Below are positions 52,866 to 60,854 of a stretch of 64,000 bases of DNA, piece by piece. Below the pieces are notes generated by a model. That model ran no database searches. It was not told where the DNA came from and saw nothing but the letters and a program-made list of their open reading frames with translations. Location of the stretch: the NCBI GenBank assembly GCA_008682415.1, contig VANK01000013.1, forward strand, positions 1 to 64,000, in the 5' to 3' direction. This DNA comes from Acidobacteria bacterium AB60 (GTDB lineage Bacteria > Acidobacteriota > Terriglobia > Terriglobales > Acidobacteriaceae). A program made the translations under genes and the position numbers. Numbering within the stretch: the stretch's first letter is position 1; each line of letters begins with the position of its first letter.

Positions 52866-54542
52866 ATGTTCTGGAAGAGAAGATTCGGGAGCGTTCTGGT
52901 GCTGGGGATGGCGGCGAGCTGGGTGTGCGCGCAGGATCCCAATCCCACGCAGACGCAACCCCAGGAGGCGCCGAGCGAGGCGCATCCGCAGCAGCCGACG
53001 GAGATCGATCGAGGCGTTCCGTTGTATCGGATCCAGGTAGTGGCGCGGGATATTCCAGCGATCAACTACTTTCATCGCAGCGGCTCGACGAAGATTGGAT
53101 TCCGGGGCACGGACCTGATGCCGGGAGCGCACGGCACCGCCAAGGTGGAGAACAAGCTGGGAAGAACCTCAATTTCGCTGGACCTGGAGGGACTGACGCC
53201 GGCGAACGGATTCGGGCCCGAGTACCTGACTTACGTGATCTGGGCCGTGACACCCGAGGGCAGGCCGGTAAGGATTGGAGAGATACTGCCCTCCGGCGGC
53301 AAGGACCGGGTAAATGAATCCGTAACGACCGACCTGCAGGCGTTCGGGTTGATTATCACCGCGGAGCCGTACTACGACGTGAGTATTCCGAGCGACGTGG
53401 TGGTGATGCAGAACGTGGTGGAGGATCGCACGCAGGGCGTGATTGAGCAGGTGAATGCGCACTACACGCTGCTGCCGCGCGGCGCGTATGCGGAGACCGC
53501 AGGACGGCACACTGTGCTGCATCCGATTACGCGCAACGGACGCTCGCCGCTGGAGTTGTACGAGGCCGAGAACGCGGTGCAGATTGCGGATGCTGCCGGA
53601 GCCGAGAAGTACGCTGCGGATACGATGTCGACGGCCAAGACGGCATTGATGAACGCGGAGCAGGCCGACGAGCACAAGAAGGATCGCAAGATGGTGATCA
53701 CCTATGCGCGTGAAGCAGTGCAGAGCGCGGAAGATGCGCGGTTGATCACGATCCGCAAGATCAAGGCCGAAGATGAGGCAGCGGAGCGGCAGGCGCGCCA
53801 GCGGGCTGAAGAGGCGGCGGAGCAGTCCAAGGCTCAGGCAGAGCAGGCCAGAGCGCAGGCGGAGAAGGATGCCGCGCAGCGCGCGCAGGCAGAGGCCGCT
53901 GCGGAAGAAGCCAAAACTCGTGCAGAACAGGCGCGTGCAGCCCGCGAGGCCGCGGAACAGCAGGCTCAGCAGGCTCAGCAGCAGGCCCAGATGGCGCAAC
54001 AGCAGGCCGAGCAGGCGAAGCAGCAAGAGGCTCAGATGCGCGAACGCCTGAAGGACCAGTTAAACCAGGTGCTGCAGACGCGGGAGACAGCGCGCGGGTT
54101 GATCGTGAACATGTCCGACGTGCTGTTCGATTTCAACAAGTACACGCTGAAGCCGGAGACGCGCGAGAAGCTGGCGAAGGTATCGGGTATTTTGCTGGCG
54201 TATCCGGGGCTCAAGATGCAGGTGGAAGGCTACACCGATAACATCGGCTCGGACGAGTATAACCAGAAGCTTTCCGAGGAGCGCGCGGATTCGGTGCGCG
54301 ACTATCTGGTGGCGCAGGGTGTACAGGACAACAACATTTCGGCGCAAGGGTACGGCAAGACGCATCCGATCGCGGACAACACCACCAACTCGGGACGAGC
54401 GCAGAACCGCCGCGTGGAGATGGTGGTTTCCGGCGAATCGATCGGCGTGCAGGAGTCAGCGCCGGGGTCGGCGGGAGGAACGATGCCGGCAGGTCAGAAT
54501 GGGCCGGCGACCGGTCCGGTTCCGGCAACGCCACAGAGATAG
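52866..54542 (+). CDS. OmpA-family protein with central coiled coil
   Basis: Protein of 558 residues from the ATG at 52866 (MFWKRRFGSVLVLG), with AGGAG 7 bases upstream. A signal peptide ends near SWVCAQD. Residues about 30-240 contain a beta-rich region (IQVVARDIPAINYFHRSGSTKIGF, LDLEGLTPANGFGPEYLTYVIW). A long Ala/Gln/Glu-rich coiled coil spans about 275-400. The C-terminal OmpA domain (about 415-520) has VLFDFNKYTLKPETREKL, GYTDNIGSDEYNQKLSEERAD and the peptidoglycan-contact residues, ending in NRRVEMVV. It would tie the outer envelope to peptidoglycan. A terminator follows. Confidence 0.92.
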   Translation: MFWKRRFGSVLVLGMAASWVCAQDPNPTQTQPQEAPSEAHPQQPTEIDRGVPLYRIQVVARDIPAINYFHRSGSTKIGFRGTDLMPGAHGTAKVENKLGRTSISLDLEGLTPANGFGPEYLTYVIWAVTPEGRPVRIGEILPSGGKDRVNESVTTDLQAFGLIITAEPYYDVSIPSDVVVMQNVVEDRTQGVIEQVNAHYTLLPRGAYAETAGRHTVLHPITRNGRSPLELYEAENAVQIADAAGAEKYAADTMSTAKTALMNAEQADEHKKDRKMVITYAREAVQSAEDARLITIRKIKAEDEAAERQARQRAEEAAEQSKAQAEQARAQAEKDAAQRAQAEAAAEEAKTRAEQARAAREAAEQQAQQAQQQAQMAQQQAEQAKQQEAQMRERLKDQLNQVLQTRETARGLIVNMSDVLFDFNKYTLKPETREKLAKVSGILLAYPGLKMQVEGYTDNIGSDEYNQKLSEERADSVRDYLVAQGVQDNNISAQGYGKTHPIADNTTNSGRAQNRRVEMVVSGESIGVQESAPGSAGGTMPAGQNGPATGPVPATPQR

Positions 54543-54565
54543 AAGAGCGGGTTGAGCAGCGTAGA

Positions 54566-54600
54566 GGGCCGCTCGAAGCTGAGCGGCCCTTGGTTTGTCT
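54566..54600 (+). terminator. Terminator of the OmpA-family gene
   Basis: GGGCCGCTC (54566-54574) pairs with GAGCGGCCC (54581-54589) around GAAGCT, followed by TTGGTTTGTCT. Confidence 0.8.
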
Positions 54601-55582
54601 ATTCTCCGGGGAATTGGACGCCGAGCTGAAGACGGGCGTCTTGCAGCAGGCGGGCCATAGCGAGCGAGAGGGCGTGCGTGATTTCAGGGCTCTCGCGATT
54701 GCCGCCGCGCACGAGATTGCAGAAATGGGCTGTCTCGTAGTTGAAGCCGCCGTGAAGGAAGGGTTCATCGAGCAGCACTTCGCGGCCGTCCCGATAGTGG
54801 ATGGTGGCGCGGGCGGGGTTCCACCAGTTGGCGTGGATGCGGACGTATCCGCCGGGCGCGCACAGCAGGGCATCGCCGAGGCTGAGGAGATCGATGCCGG
54901 TGTGGAGCTGGGCCATGCCGCGCGCGTGCTCGGTTTGGAAGAGGGCGAAGCTGTCGACTCCGTGTTCGTTGAGGCGGCCGATGGCGTGGACGCGCTTGAG
55001 GTCGCCGAGCCAGTCCAGGGCGAGAAAGGCCTCGTAGGGGCCGATGCCGAGGATGCTGCCGCCGCCGAGCTCGCGGAAGTGCAGCGGGTAATCGGGGGAG
55101 AGGGTGGAGTCGCAGTGGCCAGCGCGGACGAAGCCAATGGAACCGATGGGGTCGGCGGCCAGACGCGCGCGCAGTTTTTGGTAGAGAGGGAAGAAGGGCG
55201 GCTTCATCGCTTCCATGAAGAGGCGGCCGTTGCGGTGCGCGGCTTCGAGAATGGATTCGAGTTGAGGTACGTTGAGGGCGGCCGGTTTCTCGCAGAGGAC
55301 GTGCTTGCCGGAATCGAGTGCCGCGCAGCAGAAGGCCGCGTGCGTGTCGGGGTGGGTCGCGACGTAGACGGCTTGGATGGGCGCGGCGAGCAGGCTGGGG
55401 ATGTCTGCGGCGAGATGCGGGACATTGAAGCGCTGGGCGTAGTCGAGGGCGCGGGCGGGGTTGCGTCCCCAAACGGCGTGGAGAGCAGTGTTAGGAACGC
55501 CGGCGAGTCCCTGGGCGAAGCGGCCGGCGGCGCGGCCTGGGCCGATCACTCCCCAGCGGATGAGCTCCGGTTGTGCGTTCAC
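54599..55582 (-). CDS. Gfo/Idh/MocA-family oxidoreductase
   Basis: Protein of 327 residues from a GTG at 55582 that overlaps the dapD stop (GTGA). The N-terminal NAD(P) fold has RWGVIGPGRAAGRFAQGL; the family EKP motif is in VLCEKPAALN, followed by the RLFMEAMKPPFFPLY segment that positions the catalytic residues. The family oxidises or reduces sugars, often by hydride shuttling. Translational coupling to dapD is unusual for this family. No substrate can be assigned. Confidence 0.9.
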   Translation of the reverse strand: MNAQPELIRWGVIGPGRAAGRFAQGLAGVPNTALHAVWGRNPARALDYAQRFNVPHLAADIPSLLAAPIQAVYVATHPDTHAAFCCAALDSGKHVLCEKPAALNVPQLESILEAAHRNGRLFMEAMKPPFFPLYQKLRARLAADPIGSIGFVRAGHCDSTLSPDYPLHFRELGGGSILGIGPYEAFLALDWLGDLKRVHAIGRLNEHGVDSFALFQTEHARGMAQLHTGIDLLSLGDALLCAPGGYVRIHANWWNPARATIHYRDGREVLLDEPFLHGGFNYETAHFCNLVRGGNRESPEITHALSLAMARLLQDARLQLGVQFPGE

Positions 55583-56427
55583 CGCAGAAGGTCTTCGAGA
55601 GTGGTGCTGAGGCTGGTTTTGTCGTCGCGGTATTTTACGATGACGGCGGCGTAGAGGCTGAGTCCCCACTCCTGCCCTTTGCCGCGTGTGACGGCACGCG
55701 AGCCGGCGACGACGACGGCTTCCGGGGGGATGATGAGGGGAGTGTCGTCGCCGGAACGCAGCACGGTTCCGTGAACCAGATCGAAGACGGGGGTGCCGCG
55801 GGTGAGGATGGTGCCGGCGGCGAGGACGGCGCCCTGGCGGACGATGGTGCCTTCGTAGACGCCGCAGTTTCCGCCGACGAGGACGTCATCTTCAATAATG
55901 ACGGGGCTGGCGTTTACGGGTTCGAGGACGCCGCCGATCTGGGCGGCGGCGCTGAGGTGAACGCGCTTGCCGATCTGCGCGCAGGAGCCCACCAGGGCGT
56001 GCGAATCGACCATGGTTCCTTCATCGACCCAGGCTCCCGTGTTGATGTACATGGGAGGCATGCAGACGACGCCGCGGGCGAGATAGGCGCCGGCGCGAAT
56101 GGAGGATCCGCCGGGGACGACGCGGACGCCATCGCTGGCTGTGATGCGCCGGGCTGGGTAGGTCTCTTTGTCGACGAACGAAAGGGCGGCGGAGGGGATC
56201 TCTTCAAGCACGCCGAGGCGAAAGCCGAGCAGGATGCCTTGTTTCACCCAGACGTTGACCTTCCAGCCGGTGGGAGAGGCGGGATCGGGAGCGGCAGCGC
56301 GCATCTGCCCGCGTTCGAGGGCATCGCGAAAGTGAAGGAAGGTATCACGTGCGGCGGGGTTCCCGATGGCGTCGGGCCCGGCGGAGAAGAAGCGCTCCAC
56401 AAGAGATTGCAGCTGGGACGGGTTCAT
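55579..56427 (-). CDS. dapD: Tetrahydrodipicolinate N-succinyltransferase
   Basis: Protein of 282 residues, the usual length. After an N-terminal helical domain, a left-handed beta-helix of hexapeptide repeats is visible (VRVVPGGSSIRAGAYLARGVVCMPPMYINTGAWVDEGTMVDSHALVGSCAQIG, quoted here by its ends). GGVLEPVNASPVIIEDDVLVGG is the catalytic region of DapD. It transfers succinyl from succinyl-CoA in lysine and diaminopimelate synthesis. It is coupled to the Gfo/Idh gene downstream. Confidence 0.94.
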   Translation of the reverse strand: MNPSQLQSLVERFFSAGPDAIGNPAARDTFLHFRDALERGQMRAAAPDPASPTGWKVNVWVKQGILLGFRLGVLEEIPSAALSFVDKETYPARRITASDGVRVVPGGSSIRAGAYLARGVVCMPPMYINTGAWVDEGTMVDSHALVGSCAQIGKRVHLSAAAQIGGVLEPVNASPVIIEDDVLVGGNCGVYEGTIVRQGAVLAAGTILTRGTPVFDLVHGTVLRSGDDTPLIIPPEAVVVAGSRAVTRGKGQEWGLSLYAAVIVKYRDDKTSLSTTLEDLLR

Positions 56428-56494
56428 TCTTTCAGAAGTTTATCAATCGTGGCGGGGAGGAATCGGGGGGGAGGGAGGAGATGAAAACGTTTGC

Positions 56495-56547
56495 TGCAGA
56501 AACACAAAGCCGGAGGTTATGCGGGGAGAAGACGCATAACCTCCGGC
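56495..56547 (-). terminator. Strong hairpin terminator of the 113-residue gene
   Basis: GCCGGAGGTTATGCG (56509-56523) pairs perfectly with CGCATAACCTCCGGC (56533-56547) around a 9-base loop. On the minus strand it lies 16 bases after the stop at 56564 and is followed by TTTGTGTTTCT. Confidence 0.85.
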
Positions 56548-56563
56548 GGCGCCGTATACGAAT

Positions 56564-56905
56564 CTAAGCTGCGGGGCGGCTTTGCGGGCGCGGCCGGGCA
56601 GGAACGCCGGCAGAGACCGGCTGAAGCCGGAAGGAGTTGTCGCCCGCGGGAATCATAGCCAGCGGGATCGGGGTACGATCGCGGCTGGTGTGCATGTGCT
56701 TGGATTCAAGCCACGCGCACAGGCGCGGGTCAAAAATTTCGGGCTGGCCCTGCCAGAAATCTGGGGCCAGTCCACACTGGATCCGGAGATGGTCCAACTG
56801 CAGTTCGATGGTCGAAACGTTCTTCGGGAAATAACGACGCACGTTGTCTGAGCCAACATGCAGTCCGGAGAGACCCCGACCTTTGCTTTGTGCTTTGACT
56901 ACCAT
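56564..56905 (-). CDS. Conserved small protein, unknown function
   Basis: Protein of 113 residues from the ATG at 56905 ([12 protein letters not shown]), with AGCAGG 5 bases upstream; a GTG two codons earlier is also in frame. The sequence is compact and not low in complexity: [53 protein letters not shown] and a C-terminal Pro/Arg tail. It has its own perfect hairpin terminator, so it is a separate transcription unit. No family is recognised. The single Trp/Cys-bearing FWQGQ and LCAWL elements suggest a small folded domain. Confidence 0.7.
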
Positions 56906-57287
56906 AGACACCTGCTCTTCAGCATGGGTGAAGATTCAAGATTAGGGAGAGAAGCAAAGAGAAGCCACAAGCCGGTGAGTCGAAGATCCGCCGCGCGGAT
57001 TCGACTTGGAACCCATTGGGATGGGAATCCAGAATGGGAACGGTGACAGCTCTCCCCAGACTTGACGCCTACCCAGCTTGATTCAACGTTGTTACCCTTA
57101 CCGTCGTACTTGATGCAACCACTCTTCAAGAGGTTGCCGCGGGATCCAATTTCTCAGCATGTTGGTGGTGCGTTCCTGCTGAGAGTCGAAGGTTACACCC
57201 ATGACATCCGGGCGATTTCCCTGCGCGCTTATAGGACTCTTCTAAGGGCTTTTGTGTTCGGTTGGAACTACTTACAGCCTTAGTATA
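56906..57287. other. Intergenic stretch without a recognised gene
   Basis: No convincing coding frame or repeat is seen. It must hold the promoter of the 113-residue gene (minus strand) and the 3' end of the sugar operon. Confidence 0.5.
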
Positions 57288-58397
57288 TCAAGGAATAACT
57301 AACTCCGCCAGCGTGTTGGCGACTTCTTCCTGTTGCTGTTTAGTAATTCGATTAAATAGAGGAATTGCGAGCACGCGTTGAGCGACGGCTTCGGTGACAG
57401 GCAACGGAGCGTGCCTTCGGAGGCTGTTTTTCCAGGCTGGTTGGAGGTGGATGGGCGCGAAGTATCGGCCGGTGGCAATGCCGCGGGCGTGGAGTTCCGC
57501 CTGAAGGCGTTGGCGGTCTGACCCGTCAGGCAGTTGCACGACAAACACGAACCAACTTATCTCCCGATCGGGCAGCGAGGTCGGAGGCAGCTTAAGACCC
57601 GGTATGTCGCCCAGCAGACGGAGATAGTTGCGGGCAGCGGCTGTTCGTTGGGCGAGTAACTCGGCGAGCCGGCCGAGCTGTACGCGGCCCAGGGCGCAGG
57701 CAAGTTCCGAGAGACGGTAGTTGAAGCCGAGCTCGGCATGATCGAGCCAATCGGTACCGCTGCGTCCCTGGTTGCGCAGGCTGCGGAGGCGAGCAGCGTG
57801 TTCCGCTGAATGCGCGAGGACGGCGCCGCCTTCGCCTGTCGTGAGCTGCTTGTTGGGATAGAACCCGAAGACCGACAGATCCCCGAAGGTGCCAACCAGG
57901 CGTTCCTTAAAGGTTGCGCCAATGGCTTCACAGGCGTCTTCAATGAGGACGAGGTTGTGGCGGGCCGCAAGGTCGCGCAGAGCGTCCATGGCCGCGGGGA
58001 TTCCGAATGTGTGGACGACCAGGAGAGCGCTGGTTCGAGGAGAGATGGCCTCTTCGACGCGCTTGGGATCGAGGTTGAAGGTTAGCGGATCGATGTCGGC
58101 AAAGATGGGGGTGGCGCCAACCTGCAGAACCGCGTTGGCGACGGCGATGAATGCGAAGGATGGGACGATCACCTCATGACCTGGACCGATGCCCAGTGTC
58201 AGGAGAGCGAGGTGCAGGCCTGCTGTTCCGGAGCTCACAGCCACCGCATGAGGCACCTGGTGATAGCGAGCCAGGGCGGTCTCGAAGGCTGTGAGTTCCG
58301 GTCCAAGGCTGAGTTGGGTAGTGCGGAGCACCGCCGTAACCGCGTCGATCTCAGCTTGCGTGATGTCTGGCGAGGAGAGGGGAATGCGGAAGTTCAT
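57288..58397 (-). CDS. DegT/DnrJ/EryC1/StrS-family aminotransferase
   Basis: Protein of 369 residues. The family's PLP-dependent sugar aminotransferase pattern is clear: IPLSSPDITQAEIDAV, SSGTAGLHLALLTLGIGPGHEVIVPSF, the Asp-bearing VLIEDACEAIG, and the PLP lysine in GFYPNKQLTTGEGG, followed by NQGRSGTDW and GFNYRLSELACALG. It aminates a keto-sugar nucleotide. It overlaps the NeuC-like gene upstream by 4 bases and is the last gene of the operon. With the CapD-like and NeuC-like genes it suggests an aminosugar or nonulosonic acid precursor. Confidence 0.93.
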   Translation of the reverse strand: MNFRIPLSSPDITQAEIDAVTAVLRTTQLSLGPELTAFETALARYHQVPHAVAVSSGTAGLHLALLTLGIGPGHEVIVPSFAFIAVANAVLQVGATPIFADIDPLTFNLDPKRVEEAISPRTSALLVVHTFGIPAAMDALRDLAARHNLVLIEDACEAIGATFKERLVGTFGDLSVFGFYPNKQLTTGEGGAVLAHSAEHAARLRSLRNQGRSGTDWLDHAELGFNYRLSELACALGRVQLGRLAELLAQRTAAARNYLRLLGDIPGLKLPPTSLPDREISWFVFVVQLPDGSDRQRLQAELHARGIATGRYFAPIHLQPAWKNSLRRHAPLPVTEAVAQRVLAIPLFNRITKQQQEEVANTLAELVIP

Positions 58398-59578
58398 GCC
58401 GGAGGGACCTGGGCCGGCAGCGGCGCCGGGGTCTTGATGAGGAGTCCTTCAAGAGGGACTTCAGCCAATACACGAGCGATCGTGGTCGAGGCCGTTCCGT
58501 TGCCGTAAGGATTCGCCATGCCTGCTAGGGAGCGACGGAAGTCGGGGTGGAGAGCTCGTTGCAGAGCCGCGGTGATTGCCGGCGACTGCGCGGGTACATC
58601 GATGATGTTGGGGGCGCGCTCGCGGCCTTGCTGACGAATCCCGACATTGACGACGGGAAGCGCGAAGGAAGCGGCTTCCATGATGCCGCTGGAGGAGTTG
58701 CCGGCCATCGCATCAACCCGGCCGAGCAGGCTCCAATAGGTGATGGCGTCGAGGTTGACAAATAGGTGGGAGCGGGACCGCGTTTGGAGCAGCGCGCGGG
58801 TGCGGTCGATGAGCGCCCGGCTACCGGCATCGGTATTGGGGTAGACGAAGATGAGCTGTTCGCTCGTCTGCTCAAGAGCACTGAAGAACTCGTCGGCTTC
58901 GGCGTTGGTGTCTTCGAGGATGGTGGTGGGATGCCAGGCAACGAGCACGGAGGGGCGGTGGAGGGAGATGCCAAGACGCGATTCCAATGCAGAGCGGTCG
59001 AGGAGGGGGGAGCGGCAGAGATGGTCAAGAGAGGGTGCGCCAGCATGATGCACGCGCGCTGGATCTTCTCCCATGGCAATGACGCGGCGCCGCGCGGTTT
59101 CTGTCGAGGTGAAGTGGAGGTGAGAGAGCTTGGTCAGGGCGTTGCGGACGGCGTCGTCGATGGCGCCCATGCTGATCTCACCGCCTTCGATGTGGGCGAT
59201 GGGGATGCGGAGGGCACAGGCGACAGCCGCGGGGGCCAGCATCTCGTAGCGGTCGGCGATCAGGAGCAGGATGTCCGGGCGGTTGGCGCTGAGGGCGTCG
59301 GCGAGGCCGAGGACGGCGACCCCGATGGTCTTGGCCATGCCGGTATCGGTGTCGGAACTGAGGAGGCATTCGATCCGCCCCTGAATGGGGAAGCCGTCGG
59401 ACTCGATTTCGCGGACGGTGGAACCGAACTCGGGGGCGAGATGAGGGCCCATGACCCACACCCCAAGATCGATCAGGGGATGGGCGGAGAGCTCGCGCAG
59501 AGGCCAATAGAGGTGACTGTAGTCGGCCCGGGAGGTGGTGACGACGGCAACGCTCCTGCGCCGGGTCTGGCTGCTCAT
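58394..59578 (-). CDS. neuC: UDP-GlcNAc 2-epimerase (hydrolysing), NeuC/LegG type
   Basis: Protein of 394 residues. TTSRADYSHLYWPLREL at the start, LLIADRYEMLAPAAVACALRIPIAHIEGGE and WHPTTILEDTN, GNSSSGIMEAASF and VNVGIRQQGRERA are typical of the hydrolysing epimerase NeuC/LegG, which frees ManNAc-type sugars from UDP (or GDP) precursors. It is embedded between a CapD-like dehydratase and a DegT aminotransferase with 4-base overlaps on both sides. The set fits legionaminate-type synthesis, though NeuB and NeuA homologues are not here. Confidence 0.93.
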   Translation of the reverse strand: MSSQTRRRSVAVVTTSRADYSHLYWPLRELSAHPLIDLGVWVMGPHLAPEFGSTVREIESDGFPIQGRIECLLSSDTDTGMAKTIGVAVLGLADALSANRPDILLLIADRYEMLAPAAVACALRIPIAHIEGGEISMGAIDDAVRNALTKLSHLHFTSTETARRRVIAMGEDPARVHHAGAPSLDHLCRSPLLDRSALESRLGISLHRPSVLVAWHPTTILEDTNAEADEFFSALEQTSEQLIFVYPNTDAGSRALIDRTRALLQTRSRSHLFVNLDAITYWSLLGRVDAMAGNSSSGIMEAASFALPVVNVGIRQQGRERAPNIIDVPAQSPAITAALQRALHPDFRRSLAGMANPYGNGTASTTIARVLAEVPLEGLLIKTPAPLPAQVPPA

Positions 59579-60669
59579 GAGACGACCCGATGGGTGGCAA
59601 GGGACTGGACGACCGTGCTGGGCGTGTAGTCAGGCACGAACTGGCGTATCTCGCTGAGTGCCGCGGCGAGGTCGCGTGTGTCGACCGCGCCGCGCAGAGC
59701 GGCAAGCCGAGTTTCGATTTCGGCGTCCGTCAGAATTGGGGACTGGATCGACAGGAGGCCTAACTCGTTGGCTGGCCGAGGCGTCTCGATTTGTGACCAG
59801 AAGCGTTCCGCATCTTTGTCTCCTGGGCGCACGCCGATGAAGTCCAAGCCGGGTGTCTGGTCCGGAGCGAACTCTCGCGCCATGAAGTGGGCGAGATCCG
59901 TGATGAAGTATGGCCGGGGAAGCTCCGGTGCGAGAAGCGCGGGAGTGTCCGATTCCGCGGCGGCGATCAAGAGCAGGTTTACGGCCTCGTCGACGGTGAG
60001 GAAGTAACGCCGCGCCGCCGGGTCGGTGACGGTGAGACGCTTGCCTGTTGCGATCTGGAGCGCGAAGGTTTCGGTGACGCTGCCGCGGGTGCCCAGTACG
60101 TTCCCGAGCCGGAGGACGACCCCGCCAGCCGAAAGCACGATCTGTTCCGAGATGCGCTTCGTGGCGCCCATGATGGAGGTTGGCTCGACTGCCTTATCCG
60201 TGGAGAGCAAGAGCACGCGGGAGTGGTGTCCGACGGCGGTGCGGACGAGGGAGAGCGTTCCGAATACGTTGTTCGCGATGGCAGCGAAGGGCTGCTGTTC
60301 GAGGAGGGGCACGTGTTTGAACGCAGCGGCGTGGAAGACGAGTTTCGGGGCATGCGCGGTGAAGACTTCGTCGAGCAAGCGCCGGTCCGTGACGCTGCCG
60401 AGGATGGGGATGATATCACCGGGCAGCCCAGCGTGAATCCAGTCCTGCTGGAGCGCGTAGAGGCGGCTCTCCGAGGAATCGAGCAGCAGCAAGGTCGAGG
60501 GGGCGAGTGCTGTTGCGCGTTTTGACAGCGCAGAGCCGATGGATCCCCCGGCGCCGGTGATGAGCATTGGCTTCCGGTAGAGAGAATCGAGCACGCTCAG
60601 GGGAGGGGAGGGCAGTCGCGGTCTGGCAAGGAAACTGCTCCAATCCAGAGCATTGAGCGAGACGTTCAC
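59575..60669 (-). CDS. CapD-like NAD-dependent sugar-nucleotide dehydratase
   Basis: Protein of 364 residues from a GTG at 60669 (MNVSLNALDWSSFL). The extended SDR fold begins with LITGAGGSIGSAL, then HAAAFKHVPLLEQQPFAAIANN, STDKAVEPTSIMGATKRISEQI (with Lys in the SMGxSK-type site where Tyr is usual in other SDRs) and RLGNVLGTRGSV. It is the short CapD/FlaA1 type acting on UDP-GlcNAc or GDP-GlcNAc (4,6-dehydration). A TATACT box ends 6 bases before the GTG, so the mRNA may be leaderless. It heads a three-gene coupled operon. Confidence 0.9.
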   Translation of the reverse strand: MNVSLNALDWSSFLARPRLPSPPLSVLDSLYRKPMLITGAGGSIGSALSKRATALAPSTLLLLDSSESRLYALQQDWIHAGLPGDIIPILGSVTDRRLLDEVFTAHAPKLVFHAAAFKHVPLLEQQPFAAIANNVFGTLSLVRTAVGHHSRVLLLSTDKAVEPTSIMGATKRISEQIVLSAGGVVLRLGNVLGTRGSVTETFALQIATGKRLTVTDPAARRYFLTVDEAVNLLLIAAAESDTPALLAPELPRPYFITDLAHFMAREFAPDQTPGLDFIGVRPGDKDAERFWSQIETPRPANELGLLSIQSPILTDAEIETRLAALRGAVDTRDLAAALSEIRQFVPDYTPSTVVQSLATHRVVS

Positions 60670-60675
60670 GATTAG

Positions 60676-60681
60676 AGTATA
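60676..60681 (-). promoter_or_regulatory. -10 box for a possibly leaderless sugar-operon transcript
   Basis: On the minus strand TATACT lies at 60676-60681, six bases before the GTG at 60669. That spacing puts the predicted transcript start at or next to the start codon. No convincing -35 box is seen. Confidence 0.45.
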
Positions 60682-60854
60682 AGACGCCCATGGTTGCAGC
60701 CGCGGACGGTGTTCATAAGGCGGTGCGCGCGGCGCTGTCTTTGTCATGAAGCGAAGGATGAGCGGCAGTGGCAGCGCCAACGAGGGAGCCGCTCAAATAC
60801 ACTGGGTGGGATCTTCAGGCAGTGATGGGCGGAATCGTGAGACGGGGAGTTGAT

